Source: Actinernus sp. WN-2022 (taxonomy: Eukaryota > Cnidaria > Anthozoa > Actiniaria > Actinernidae). Taken from it: a stretch of DNA of 64,000 bases. The DNA lies in contig JAOWCC010000019.1 in NCBI GenBank assembly GCA_030867875.1, positions 106,317,006 to 106,381,005 of the forward strand, read 5' to 3'. The notes below the pieces were generated by a model. That model saw nothing but the letters and a program-made list of their open reading frames with translations. It did no database searches and had not been told where the DNA came from. Of this stretch, positions 31,001 to 41,806 are shown one piece after another. Every line of letters starts with the position of its first letter. Within the stretch, counting starts at the first letter, position 1. A program made the translations under genes and the position numbers.

Positions 31001-34000
31001 GTACATCATATCATACTGTATCAGTTATCACGAGTGCTTGTAATACATAATGCAATGTTATTAGCAACAATCCAATGTACCATCTGCTGTACGAGGTGCT
31101 AATAAAGTACATCATATCATATCATACTGTATCAGTTATCACGAGTGCTTGTAATACATAATGCAATGTTATTAGCGACAATCCAATGTGCCATCTGCTG
31201 TACGAGGTGCTAATAAAGTACATCATATCATATCATACTGTATCAGTTATCACGAGTGCTTGTAATACATAATGCAATGTTATTAGCGACAATCCAATGT
31301 ACCATCTGCTGTACGAGGTGCTAATAAAGTACATCATATCATACTGTATCAGTTATCACGAGTGCTTGTAATACATAATGCAATGTTATTAGCAACAATC
31401 CAATGTACCATCTGCTGTACGAGGTGCTAATAAAGTACATCATATCATATCATACTGTATCAGTTATCACGAGTGCTTGTAATACATAATGCAATGTTAT
31501 TAGCAACAATGCAATGTACCATCTGCTGTACAAGGTGCTAATAAAGTACATCATATCATATCATACTGTATCAGTTATCACGAGTGCTTGTAATACATAA
31601 TGCAATGTTATTAGCGACAATCCAATGTACCATCTGCTGTACAAGGTGCTAATAAAGTACATCATATCATACTGTATCAGTTATCACGAGTGCTTGTAAT
31701 ACATAATGCAATGTTATTAGCAATAATCCAATGTACCATCTGCTGTACGAGGTGCTAATAAAGTACATCATATCATACTGTATCAGTTATCACGAGTGCT
31801 TGTAATACATAATGCAATGTTATTAGCAATAATCCAATGTACCATCTGCTGTACGAGGTGCTAATAAAGTACATCATATCATATCATACTGTATCAGTTA
31901 TCACGAGTGCTTGTAATACATAATGCAATGTTATTAGCAATAATCCAATGTACCATCTGCTGTACGAGGTGCTAATAAAGTACATCATATCATATCATAC
32001 TGTATCAGTTATCACGAGTGCTTGTAATACATAATGCAATGTTATTAGCAATAATCCAATGTACCATCTGCTGTACAAGGTGCTAATAAAGTACATCATA
32101 TCATATCATACTGTATCAGTTATCACGAGTGCTTGTAATACATAATGCAATGTTATTAGCAATAATCCAATGTACCATCTGCTGTACAAGGTGCTAATAA
32201 AGTACATCATATCATACTGTATCAGTTATCACGAGTGCTTGTAATACATAATGCAATGTTATTAGCAATAATCCAATGTACCATCTGCTGTACAAGGTGC
32301 TAATAAAGTACATCATATCATATCATACTGTATCAGTTATCACGAGTGATTGTAATACATAATGCAATGTTATTAGCAACAATGCAATGTACCATCTGCT
32401 GTACGAGGTGCTAATAAAGTACATCATATCATATCATACTGTATCAGTTATCACGAGTGCTTGTAATACATAATGCAATGTTATTAGCAATAATCCAATG
32501 TACCATCTGCTGTACGAGGTGCTAATAAAGTACATCATATCATACTGTATCAGTTATCACGAGTGCTTGTAATACATAATGCAATGTTATTAGCAATAAT
32601 CCAATGTACCATCTGCTGTACGAGGTGCTAATAAAGTACATCATATCATACTGTATCAGTTATCACGAGTGCTTGTAATAGATAATGCAATGTTATTAGC
32701 AATAATCCAATGTACCATCTGCTGTACAAGGTGCTAATAAAGTACATCATATCATACTGTATCAGTTATCACGAGTGCTTGTAATACATAATGCAATGTT
32801 ATTAGCAATAATCCAATGTACCATCTGCTGTACGAGGTGCTAATAAAGTACATCATATCATATCATACTGTATCAGTTATCACGAGTGCTTGTAATACAT
32901 AATGCAATGTTATTAGCAACAATGCAATGTACCATCTGCTGTACGAGGTGCTAATAAAGTACATCATATCATATCATACTGTATCAGTTATCACGAGTGC
33001 TTGTAATACATAATGCAATGTTATTAGCAATAATCCAATGTACCATCTGCTGTACGAGGTGCTAATAAAGTACATCATATCATACTGTATCAGTTATCAC
33101 GAGTGCTTGTAATACATAATGCAATGTTATTAGCGACAATCCAATGTACCATCTGCTGTACGAGGTGCTAATAAAGTACATCATATCATACTGTATCAGT
33201 TATCACGAGTGCTTGTAATACATAATGCAATGTTATTAGCAATAATCCAATGTACCATCTGCTGTACGAGGTGCTAATAAAGTACATCATATCATATCAT
33301 ACTGTATCAGTTATCACGAGTGCTTGTAATACATAATGCAATGTTATTAGCAATAATCCAATGTACCATCTGCTGTACGAGGTGCTAATAAAGTACATCA
33401 TATCATACTGTATCAGTTATCACGAGTGCTTGTAATACATAATGCAATGTTATTAGCAATAATCCAATGTACCATCTGCTGTACGAGGTGCTAATAAAGT
33501 ACATCATATCATATCATACTGTATCAGTTATCACGAGTGCTTGTAATACATAATGCAATGTTATTAGCAACAATCCAATGTACCATCTGCTGTACAAGGT
33601 GCTAATAAAGTACATCATATCATATCATACTGTATCAGTTATCACGAGTGCTTGTAATACACAATGCAATGTTATTAGCAATAATCCAATGTACCATCTG
33701 CTGTACAAGGTACTAATAAAATACATCATATCATATCATACTGTATCAGTTATCACGAGTGCTTGTAATACACAATGCAATGTTATTAGCAATAATCCAA
33801 TGTACCATCTGCTGTACGAGGTGCTAATAAAGTACATCATATCATATCATACTGTATCAGTTATCACGAGTGCTTGTAATACATAATGCAATGTTATTAG
33901 GAATAATCCAATGTGCCATCTGCTGTACATTAAGGTGCTAATAAAGTACATCATGTTCATGTTCATGTCCCAGAAGAGAGATTGAAAAAAGTAATCAATG

Positions 34001-35355
34001 AAAATGTCCCAGAATTCATAATTTTGTCCCCCCCCCCCCCCCCCCACCAAGTTTCCCCCAATTTACAGGACCTCCCTACGCCCCTGCATAGCACAAACGG
34101 AATAAGAAAAGACAACTCCCCTGCCCCCTAATATACCGTATGAGTCGATCATGCTTGATCAACTCCCCTGCCCCCTAATCATATACCTGAGTCATGCTTG
34201 ATCAACTCCCCTGCCCCCTAATATACCTGAGTCATGCTTTATCAACTCCCCTGCCCCCTAATATACCGTATGAGTCATGCTTTATCAACTCCCCTGCCCC
34301 CTAATATACCGTATGAGTCATGCTTTATCAACTCCCCTGCCCCCTAATATACCTGAGTCATGCTTTATCAACTCCCCTGCCCCCTAATATACCGGAGTCA
34401 TGCTTTATCAACTCCCCTGCCCCCTAATATACCGTATGAGTCATGCTTTATCAACTCCCCTGCCCCCTAATATACCGTATGAGTCATGCTTTATCAACTC
34501 CCCTGCCCCCTAATATACCTGAGTCATGCTTGATCAACTCCCCTGCCCCCTAATATACCAGAGTCATGCTTTATCAACTCCCCTGCCCCCTAATATACCG
34601 TATGAGTCATGCTTTATCAACTCCCCTGCCCCCTAATATACCGTATGAGTCATGCTTTATCAACTCCCCTGCCCCCTAATATACCGTATGAGTCATGCTT
34701 GATCAACTCCCCTGCCCCCTAATATACCTACGAGTCATGCTTGATCAACTCCCCTGCCCCCTAATATACCTACGAGTCATGCTTGATCAACTCCCCTGCC
34801 CCCTAATATACCTACGAGTCATGCTTGATCAACTCCCCTGCCCCCTAATATACCGTTCGAGTCATGCTTGATCAACTCCCCTGTCCCCTAATATACCTAC
34901 GAGTCATGCTTGATCAACTCCCCTGCCCCCTAATATACCGTATGAGTCTTGCTTTATCATAAGTCGTTTTTCGTCCTGCCGGATTGATTGCTTCAAACAT
35001 TGCTGATAAAAAATACCAAATGACAATACAATTTAAGGGTAACTCCCACAAAAGAATAAAAATGCGTTTTTTTTCGAATATGTTTTCAAGTTTTGATGAG
35101 TTAGTGTTTTTATTTTACTAGATTAATAAAATGCCAGCAGATAGTGACGTAAATGAAGTCACTATCTCTGTCCAGTATCATTCCAACTTATCACTCGTAC
35201 TTTGTTTGATTCAGTTTTTCCAGGCGAACTGTGATCACGTGACTCCAGTCGTTAATCGTCTTCCTAGAGGAGTCACAGCACGGTTTATCAAGTTCTTCCC
35301 ACTAAAGTCGAACTACCCGTGTATGAGAGTAGAGGCGTATGGATGCGATGCTTAG
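16054..35355 (+). CDS. Secreted modular protein: S1 protease - F5/8C - ShK - F5/8C (multi-exon, 5' incomplete)
   Basis: Exons, with GT-AG borders: 16054-16085 (uncertain), 16199-16323, 16552-17168, 17908-18053, 19436-19521, 20469-20607, 21534-21803, 22021-22164, 23064-23147, 23239-23394, 26887-26984, 35224-35355 (stop). All junctions from 16199 onward keep frame, and most introns are phase 1, typical of shuffled extracellular modules. Order: trypsin-like C-terminal half, Pro-rich linker, discoidin domain, second Pro-rich linker, ShK domain, second discoidin domain. The exons with protease His57 and Asp102 and the signal peptide are not in the window; they would lie left of the Polinton. The product is likely extracellular, binding glycans or membranes through the F5/8C domains. 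The first exon junction is off frame (see findings), so the gene may be damaged. Confidence 0.88.
16199..16323 (+). CDS. S1 protease exon (GWGRTG...)
   Basis: It encodes GWGRTGYNRPGASVLQEAMM and on to SKM, the segment between the GWG loop and the Ser-containing exon of chymotrypsin-like proteases. It has acceptor catttcag and donor GTAAGC, and ends in phase 0. Confidence 0.85.
16552..17168 (+). CDS. S1 protease exon with catalytic Ser, Pro-rich linker, start of F5/8C-1
   Basis: ICGGF...GCFGDSGGPFVC carries the catalytic serine (GDSGGP) and SWG substrate-loop residues. After the end of the S1 fold (FVNWVRRFIGA) comes a long linker of PPITPPKPQT-type units. It is encoded by a 60-bp DNA repeat (about 16857-17050), whose two alternating 30-bp halves give KSQSPPPITP and KPQTPPPITP. 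The exon then opens the first discoidin domain with PLGFENKKIPDSDLSASSSY. The linker would act as a flexible, possibly glycosylated spacer. Confidence 0.9.
17908..20607 (+). CDS. F5/8C (discoidin) domain 1, three exons
   Basis: Exons 17908-18053, 19436-19521 and 20469-20607 complete the domain opened in the previous exon. Hallmarks: GAWCAR, YLEVDLGKRTVITHVATQG, KSYYLHYSDDGNSWTRY, GNIDMSTVTKN, and ITARYVRINPTRW...MRAELFGC with the closing cysteine. Such domains bind carbohydrates or phospholipids on cell surfaces. Introns carry MITEs (18102-18454, 18853-19261, 19799-20174). Confidence 0.88.
18102..18241. mobile_element. Short MITE with about 26-bp inverted ends (intronic)
   Basis: The left end 18102-18127 (GTGAATTTACTTAACCCGTG...) and right end 18216-18241 are inverted with 3 differences. 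No clear target duplication was seen. A second palindromic MITE lies directly beside it. Confidence 0.7.
18343..18454. mobile_element. Palindromic MITE starting GGTAATCAAAT
   Basis: Arms at 18343-18382 and about 18415-18454 are inverted copies (GGTAATCAAATAGTGACTCG against GGTAATCAAATGGGCACGAG). It is an intronic foldback element. Confidence 0.65.
18853..19261. mobile_element. Foldback element with about 130-bp arms (GTAATACGGGCAACA ends)
   Basis: The left arm from 18853 and right arm ending 19261 are inverted, including GAAGCGCGATGTT and TATTACCACCCACTCGAGCA. It is AT/GC mixed and rich in TTGCAAC words, and it has no ORF of its own. It lies in the intron before 19436. Confidence 0.75.
19799..20174. 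mobile_element. MITE with about 26-bp TIRs and three internal 90-bp repeats
   Basis: Ends GTAGTTTTCGAAAGGTAACC (19799) and its inverted partner (20148-20174, about 5 differences) enclose three 90-bp units. The units start near 19832, 19922 and 20012, each with GGAGTTGACCCTGCACTGAT or a one-base variant. A relative occurs at 39247-39560. Confidence 0.7.
20987..21052 (+). repeat. Short tandem duplication, about 33 bp
   Basis: GAGGCTGTGGCAATGAGTAACTGTC-type sequence occurs twice in tandem with minor changes, inside the intron before 21534. The stretch 20608-21533 otherwise shows no gene. Confidence 0.7.
21534..22164 (+). CDS. Second Pro-rich linker and ShK domain exons
   Basis: Exon 21534-21803 encodes a Pro/Thr linker with GRPKPPT and DRPKPPT units. 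Exon 22021-22164 encodes a ShK domain with six cysteines (VKC, TKC, GRC, KNC, KSC, QLC). This domain is widespread in cnidarian and nematode extracellular enzymes. Here it is one module of a larger protein, so a toxin role should not be assumed. Confidence 0.85.
22740..23012 (+). repeat. 21-bp minisatellite, 13 copies
   Basis: The unit is GTGATAAAGGCCTATTAACAC with small variants (GGTCT, GGTAT, GCGGTA). It is intronic. The length is a multiple of three, which creates a long antisense frame that I do not treat as a gene. Confidence 0.95.
23064..35355 (+). CDS. F5/8C (discoidin) domain 2, four exons spread by satellite-filled introns
   Basis: Exons: 23064-23147 (CSNPLGIGWDNRLPDSAFRA), 23239-23394 (GAWCPAN...WLQVDLGSSKYVTAVATQG), 26887-26984 (FKLAYSLDGVSWEYA) and 35224-35355 (GVTARFIKFFPL ... 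MRVEAYGCDA, stop). The last two introns are 3.5 and 8.2 kb, filled mainly by satellite DNA and a hAT-type insertion. All borders keep frame. Confidence 0.88.
23547..23946. mobile_element. Mutator-like foldback element with 9-bp target duplication
   Basis: The 400-bp element has arms of roughly 180-190 bp beginning TACCCTACGAGCAGAG and ending CTCTGCTCGGAGGGTA. It is flanked by CTCAATTAT at 23538-23546 and 23947-23955. The long TIRs and 9-bp duplication fit MULE-type foldbacks. There is no ORF. It lies in the intron before 26887. Confidence 0.8.
24040..26440 (+). repeat. 45-bp satellite, about 53 copies, with higher-order duplication
   Basis: The unit contains AATACGTACATATGGTGGGA and CCACCAACTGACAACCTAGC. 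A 39-bp variant lacks six bases (GTACAT), and rare 46-bp units carry one extra C. An ordered set of variant units (24505 to about 25015) recurs at +1,393 bp (25898 to about 26408), showing a recent block duplication. It sits in the intron between 23394 and 26887. Confidence 0.97.
27244..34086. mobile_element. hAT-type non-autonomous element containing a 6.5-kb satellite
   Basis: The left end CAGTGGCGTAGGGAGG (27244-27259) and right end CCTCCCTACGCCCCTG (34071-34086) are inverted repeats with one mismatch. Flanks are CTTAGCAC (27236-27243) and CATAGCAC (34087-34094), an 8-bp duplication with one difference. CAGTGGCGTAG-type ends and 8-bp duplications are typical of hAT elements. The inside is almost entirely the 106/111-bp satellite; no transposase is seen. 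Confidence 0.75.
27422..33960 (+). repeat. 106/111-bp satellite, about 60 copies, each with AATAAA
   Basis: The unit runs from TACTGTATCAGTTATCACGA to GTGCTAATAAAGTACATC and ends with one or two ATATC-type pentamers, giving the 106- and 111-bp classes. Variants (GCAACAATCC, GCAATAATCC, GCGACAATCC; ACGAGG, ACAAGG) are mixed along the array. Every unit carries AATAAA on the sense strand of the host gene. The pentamer tail after AATAAA suggests origin from a retroposon 3' end (inference). Confidence 0.97.
34107..34960 (+). repeat. 39/43-bp minisatellite, about 20 copies
   Basis: The unit AACTCCCCTGCCCCCTAATA is followed by TACCGTATGAGTCATGCTTTATC; shorter units lack about four bases around CGTA. 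It lies just outside the right end of the hAT-type element, in the same intron. Confidence 0.95.
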
Positions 35356-36288
35356 ACTGGAAACAGTATCATCGTGTTTGTGTTTGCTTATTTGTTTGTT
35401 CGTCTGTTTGTTTTCGGCCACTTTTGGACCGCGGTTGGGGGTTAGGGAGATCCGAGGATCAGTTATGAAAAGTTCCCAGATTGAATGTGTGCTTCGTACA
35501 TTTCTAGTAATAAGCTGTGTTAGATTAAAAGACTAATGATGAGGAACCGGCTTAACATTCGCTCGGAGGAAATTAAATACAGAATAGAGCAGAATAGAGT
35601 GCTCACTACGTAAGACTCTGCAGTTCATGAACACATCCATCAAGGGCTTGTGCATGTATTAATTGGAAACTTGTAGTTACGTGTCAGGGTTAAATAATTA
35701 GATATTTGGGAAAGGTGGGGGCGGGGATAATTTCTTCACATCGATCCTTCTTTAGGAGGAGGGGCGGGGGCAAGATATCCTTCTTTATTACATATTCAGG
35801 GTCGATACCAGTGTGATAAGCCGATGAATAAAATCCGTATCAACAGTGAATATCACTTCACGGTGAAGTATTCACTGATATGATATCACTTCACGGGTTG
35901 TATTGCCCAATCAAATTTCCCGTAATAAATAACTTAGACCAATCAAATTGCTTGTATCTTTTATTTTGCTGAATACTGACGTCAGTTTCCCGCCAATTGA
36001 CGTGCTGTTGTCTAAACAAAAATTGCGGTTCAACTAGTTTGAGGTTTGTAGTCGTTATTACATGGTTTCTTCGACAAAATGAAAACAAGACCACCACCAG
36101 AAAAACTTAACCAAGACTTGGCGTTATTCAAGATTTTTTAAATCCAAAAACAACAAGGAACCTGAAGAATTATCGCCACAACAATTGGATGCTCGTAACA
36201 ATTCATACTTGGCATGTGTAAACAAGGGCTTGAGGTGAGCCTTTGTGATGTAAATGTTGTATCGACTGACCACAGGCTTACCATCCTT
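35356..36288. other. Intergenic DNA after the S1/F5/8C gene
   Basis: No gene is recognised. A near-palindrome CAGTGAATA...TATTCACTG lies around 35848-35880. No convincing AATAAA was found just after the stop at 35355. Confidence 0.5.
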
Positions 36289-36574
36289 ACAATTGGTTTG
36301 GGCTTCCTGTGGATACGATTTCAAACGTATTGTGCCTAGTTTACCTCAAATGTCAATGTCATCTACATGAAGTTGGTACTCGACTATACCTGTAGCATCT
36401 TTAAAATGCATCGGACTACAGGAAGACACACAGAACTGTTAAATATAATAAGTCAAGTTTATTTTGACACAAGTTTAAAGATTAACGCTATATTCATCCT
36501 GCAAATTTGAGGTAAACTAGGCAAAATACGTTTGAAAACTGACGTAGCCGCAGGAAGCCCAAAACCAATAGTAT
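36289..36574. mobile_element. Foldback element with about 70-bp arms
   Basis: Arms 36289-36355 and 36502-36574 are inverted copies that share GGGCTTCCTG and a block around TTTCAAACGTATT and GCCTAGTTTACCTCAAAT. The spacer has no ORF of note. A partly similar CTGACCACAGGCTT word recurs near 53605. Confidence 0.65.
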
Positions 36575-38929
36575 ATAGAGCTATTTTATGATAATGAAAT
36601 AATGATGAATATTTAACAACGGTAACCGAGTTGACGCTAAAGAGTTGTGATATAAAAACATAACCTTTAAATATTACAGCCTCATCAGAGCTCGGAATTT
36701 TCTTTGAAATACATAGTAGTTGCATGTGCAATGCTTTCGTGTGGTATACCGTGAAGTATCCCACGAGTGACTTGATTTGCAGTATACTCACGGTTTATAG
36801 CCCCCTTTCTCGCGTGATTGGTAAAATCGCGTCACGTGACAGCAAATTGCCGCACCAAATAAAACTTTCGTGAAATATTCGCCCGTATTCCATAGAAAAT
36901 CCATGAAATAACCAGTTTTTACCCAATAAGCTCCTCAGGTCCCGTATGCACGACATCATATCACTATTGCTGGTTTGCAACCAATCCCCAGACGTGGCGA
37001 CCATGTTGGATGGAACGAAGAAATATCTTTGTTTCATGGTTGATCGAACGTCAACCAAGATGGTGGCTATGACGTCACGTGCAACCCAGCTATATGAAGT
37101 TTATTTTCTCGTCCAAAACAGCACCGTATCATTTCTTCCTCTAGATACAAAACTAGATATCATCGAGTCGAAACAGCGCGGTCATATCGATAAACTACAT
37201 TTTAAAAAAAAACGATTCAACACGCGACTTATCTTCGTGTCAGTTTATTCACATTTCTGATGTGATCATCAGTTTCAGGAGCTCAGAAAATTAAAAGGAA
37301 AGCATCAACAGTTCACAAGCCCATTTGCACGATGAGTTAAGTTTGTATGAGAATCTGGTGTCAAATATTGTGCCCAAAATTCTATTTCGAAAAGATTTCT
37401 AATATGTCGCAAAAAAACAGCTCAGGCTGTAAGTACACCCACCACATATTCGTTGTTCAAGCTGCAATCAAATTACAACGCAAGGACTAAGCTAAACCGG
37501 TTGCAGGGTTTACTGCCAGCAAATATTTTAGCACATACATCTTTAGTTTTGGAATTTGAAACGTTTCAAAAATAGAATTTGTTACAATTTTCACACATAC
37601 TATGTTTTCCGCCATGTTTGCCCCGATTACCCAGCATGCAAATGGATGTGAACTCGCCGTATACATACAGCAAACAAGGCAAACAATTATAGTGAAGCCC
37701 ATAACTCCCGGTTTTCACTAACGTCAGTTGAATACAACTACCAGAATAGACCCTTTCAGCTTGCCGGTTTGTTGTCCCATTTCAGACCACGTGACGTTTC
37801 CCTTTAGTGCGTTTGTTTTTCTGTACCCAAGAGGAAATGTACCAGTTTCTGTAACTGGAAAACAAAGCACTGAATCATCTGGAGAACTATCACGTGCCAA
37901 AATGTCTTATTACACGAATAGGTAGTTTTTAATTTTTAAAATAATTTGTTAGATTATACTGATTTTGGTTCGCTTAATTTGAACAGCTTCGCACCGAATA
38001 TGACAATATTAGTTCTTATGAGGCGCAAAGAAACTTTTCCAGGGTCCTCAAACATAATTATCTTCTAATCTCTTTACAGTATATACACCCTAGAAATACC
38101 ATTACTGTTACTAACATTGCAGTCAAACTTTTCAATCAAATTATTTCAGTCAAACTTTGAGGGACGAGTCTTTACTGTTTGTAGACAGTTAACAGCCGCC
38201 GATGGTACATAGACTCCATACAAAAAAAAAAAGTACCGTATTTACTGAAATAAGTTTTTTGGGACCATTTATTTCTGATCACCAATTTTATCCTGTTTGT
38301 GCAAACTGTTTTAACAATTCTATTTACATACAGTAAGCCTGTTATAAAAATATCTCTTCTTAAAGGTGTAACTTACCGCATTTCCCCTTCACATGAATCT
38401 TTTGAACTTTTCCTTACTCACCAACTTCATATATTTCATTCTTATTTAAATATGGAGCTAGATGTCAACCGATATATAGTATACAGGCAATTATAATAAC
38501 GAAGTGCTAACTCGAATAAAACGTGTTTTTTTGTATCCGTTGTGATTTCGTCATTTTTACCCTCCCCTTCGGATTGATTATATTTTATTTTAAACGTTGC
38601 ACAACGTTGTAACTTGCGGTCAGGGTTTTCGACCGAGAATACTTATTGTCCAACATATACGTTCTTGAAATGCCCAGATCAAAGGAGCAAATCTCTAGCG
38701 TACATGTACATGTGGTAATCACGTGTATACATGTGACGTTAATGTGTGCATACACGTTTGTTATGTACTAACTGTATACGCATTTTATAATTAACTTAGC
38801 AAAAGTAGCAGTTTTTTTCAATAATTAAATCTACCACAATCTACCACAATCTACCACTTCGACATTGAAATGCACCAATGCTGAGAAACATTGAACAATT
38901 ATTCACCGACACTGAGGTGAATAATTGTT
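36575..38929. other. Intergenic DNA with no recognised gene
   Basis: Only short frames without family resemblance are present. A perfect 12-bp stem CAATTATTCACC/GGTGAATAATTG lies at 38896-38927, just before the next MITE. Confidence 0.5.
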
Positions 38930-39112
38930 TTAGTATATACCACACAAGTGAATAGCCAGCACCAAATAGTTATTTTATGATCTGTCAAATGGACAAAAAT
39001 TCGCGCGAGGTGATCGCTGCTTCGGTCGGAGGTGAATAGCAAAGGTTATTACACCTCCGGAGTAGCCAATCAGAACGCGCGAAAAGCACTATTCACTTGT
39101 GGTATATACTAA
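38930..39112. mobile_element. MITE with TTAGTATATACCAC ends
   Basis: The left end 38930-38955 and right end 39089-39112 are inverted (about 24-26 bp, with a two-base gap in one arm). The interior is 130 bp with no ORF. The target duplication is unclear. Confidence 0.7.
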
Positions 39113-39246
39113 ATTGCAATGTGTTGAAAAAAAAAAAAAACAATAAAAGTGGAACACAATTTTGATACAATTAACAATTCTGAGAGCATTATGTCATCAA
39201 TACACGGATTTTGTTTGAATTTTATACTACTGTTAATAGTGCAATT

Positions 39247-39560
39247 CGTAGTTCTTGAAAGTTAACCAAGCCTGCATGGAGGCTGGAGTTGACCCTGCAC
39301 TGATAGAAAACCTTTTCAGTCTAGCTATAATGAAAACATTTTGATTATCATGTCAACTTGGTAAAATCATGTCAGACATGTAACCTGGAGGTCGTTGGGT
39401 TCGAGTCCCACTTGGGTCAGATATTTTTTCTCTTTCCCTCGTAGGGCGTGCACACTTAGCACTACAGCTTACCACTTTACATCACATTCTTTACAACTTG
39501 GTAAAAGCCTCTAAGCTGCCTCAACTCCAGCCTCGATGTCACCTAAGGCACGGCTAAGCT
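39247..39560. mobile_element. Composite repeat: relative of the 19.8-kb MITE with a SINE fragment
   Basis: It begins CGTAGTTCTTGAAAGTTAACC and contains GGAGGCTGGAGTTGACCCTG, as at 19832-20040. The far end carries TCAACTCCAGCCTC in inverted orientation (about 39528). Between them, GGGTTCGAGTCCCACTTGGG (about 39396-39416) contains a perfect Pol III box B (GGTTCGAGTCC) without a clear box A, so it is a 5'-truncated SINE. Confidence 0.55.
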
Positions 39561-40213
39561 GGTTAGATCAACAGGACAATAATTTACTAGGGCATTAAGG
39601 AGAGTAATTCAGTGTTTTTCACAAAAACCTTGAACAGAAGGAAACGGAAAGCAATTGGACCAGCATTTTGTCATGTTGAAAACCGGACATTTATTTTGGG
39701 AAATGATGTCATAGTCCACTGTCCGACAGCAATCTAAATCCCTGCTGTACGGAATACATCTATTCGCCTCATGTTATGTACACAACCTTTTAATGACGCG
39801 GAGTGTAAGATTAATTAATAGTTCTGCCCTTAAATAGTACAAATCCACCAACAAAACACAACACTGTTAAGATCCCAACGTGGTGCAGTTTTAGTGCTAG
39901 CACTCTAACTTCCATCAGCCTTCAACAAGTTTAAGGATAAGAAACAATCAGTTCCTTGTGCTATGGGTAGATCTGGGGAAACAGTCACTTGGCCAGCTTG
40001 TGTCTGCATGTGTGAGCAAGTTACAGACTCAAACCCAGTTTGGTCCTATCTCAGCTCTTCAGGGTTAAATATGAACTTTGCACTTTTCTATAGGAGGTGG
40101 TTCCCTAGAGGTAGTTTTCATATGGGAGTGCTCCTAGAAGTAGTTCAAAAATCGCATTCATGGAGGTATTTCTTTGATGTGTCATTTCCAGGGTGGACAT
40201 ATAATAAATCAGC
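39561..40213. other. 3' flank of HERPUD homologue, nothing recognised
   Basis: It would hold the 3' UTR of the minus-strand HERPUD gene. Only short frames are present. Confidence 0.4.
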
Positions 40214-41806
40214 TCAGTTAGCTGGAATGACATCATTTTGTTGAGGTATTAAGGATGTGAAGAATGTGCTGACAAAATTGATGACAATAGTAAATACAGA
40301 TGGGCCTGGTGGGGGAGGGGGTGGGGCAGGTTGTTCCCCTTCAATTGTCTCATTCCCCTCTGTTTCCAGCCCATTGTCAACTTCTTCTGTATTTCCATCT
40401 TCATGGTCCTACAAACAAGTAAATTTGACCAGTGTAAGTCTTTCTTCGCTATTTTACTGGTTACTTTTTACATCATAATTTGTTTAGAGCACCATATAAA
40501 ATTCGATTTAAAACCTTTCTATTTAACAAATAAAGATGGTTCTCCATGTTCTATGACAAAATAATGCATACTCAAGGTCTCGAAAACTGTAGCTTTAGGA
40601 CCTAAAAGTGCATTATTTTGTTATACAGGACATACATTGTAGGGGAACCATCTATTTGTTTTATAATATATAACCCCTTGATTGATGCAGAAAGAAATGT
40701 TTGAGTGTGCATTATAAGAAATTCACACATGCTGAGCAGCCAATGAAATTGCATGTTCTTATGATGCTCCTCTAATTTATATTATAATTTGTGATAAAGC
40801 ACGTTTGAGAGAGACTAATATTTTTGTCCTCCTTTTCTTTCATTTGAGGGACAAAAAATATACAAGGCATTAAGTTTGGATCACTAGTTCTTATTTACAA
40901 CAGGTTTCAGTATTTTAGTTCAATTTCAATCCTTGCACCAAAATCCAATTTATGATGATAATTCTTCAGTATATACCACATTGTTCTACAGGTTGTATTT
41001 GACACATGTAGAATGGATTTGATATGGCATCTCCGTAGCCTTGCCGTAACCATACTCTAAATTACTGTATCGTAACTCTGATTTGATTGGATCAGAGACA
41101 AAACAATGGGAAACCATTTCAATGCATGGTAACCATGCCATAACTAAGTCATTGCTATAATACAAAATCCACTCTGCATCAACCAGTAATGTACATTGTA
41201 ATAACTACAGATAGACTATCGAATATCAAAGTATCAACAATATAATTAGATGATCTGTGCCGGCACTAGTCATCTAGCTCTGAACTTCTAACGAGACCTG
41301 AAACAACACAACTTTCATAATGGCTGCCTCCTAATTTGGAAGATTGATCTGTAGAGGGAAACCAATGCTACCACATGAAAGATCACATTAAAACTAGTAA
41401 TTGTTTTGAGTTTTAGAGCAATGTGAAGAATTGCTGTTGAGCTGATGAGTATTTCTAATGCAGAAAAAACATGAAAGCAAGGCTAGAAAAGCCTCTGTTG
41501 TTTTCTCATACAAATCTCTCCAAGTTTAAATGGCTGTAACTTCATTGCTTTTTAAGCTACATGCAGCACTCAACTTTCGCAAGTTCACTAACGTCAACAT
41601 GCTCTTTCACATGGCAATGTTCATGTTTTCTATACATGTGTATAAACTACCGAAATGGGAAATCACATTTATGAAAGTCATGTATGGGGGACCCGGCTAA
41701 TCCTCAGATCGAATTGGAATTTAGCTAGAAATCTATAGATTAGCACCCTTCAGTACCTCTTGTTCTGGTATCTGTTGTTCCACAGGCTGCTGTTGTTGGT
41801 TATTTG
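40214..41806 (-). CDS. HERPUD: HERPUD exons 7-8 (C-terminus)
   Basis: Exon 41757-41806 encodes ANNQQQQPVEQQIPEQE. Exon 40214-40408 encodes an acidic stretch, PPPPPPGPSVF, then a hydrophobic VFTIVINFVSTFFTSLIP end, with the stop at 40214-40216. Confidence 0.88.

Noticed and set aside
24040..34960. CRISPR-like repeat arrays
   Set aside because: Units are contiguous without unique spacers and lie in introns of a eukaryotic gene.
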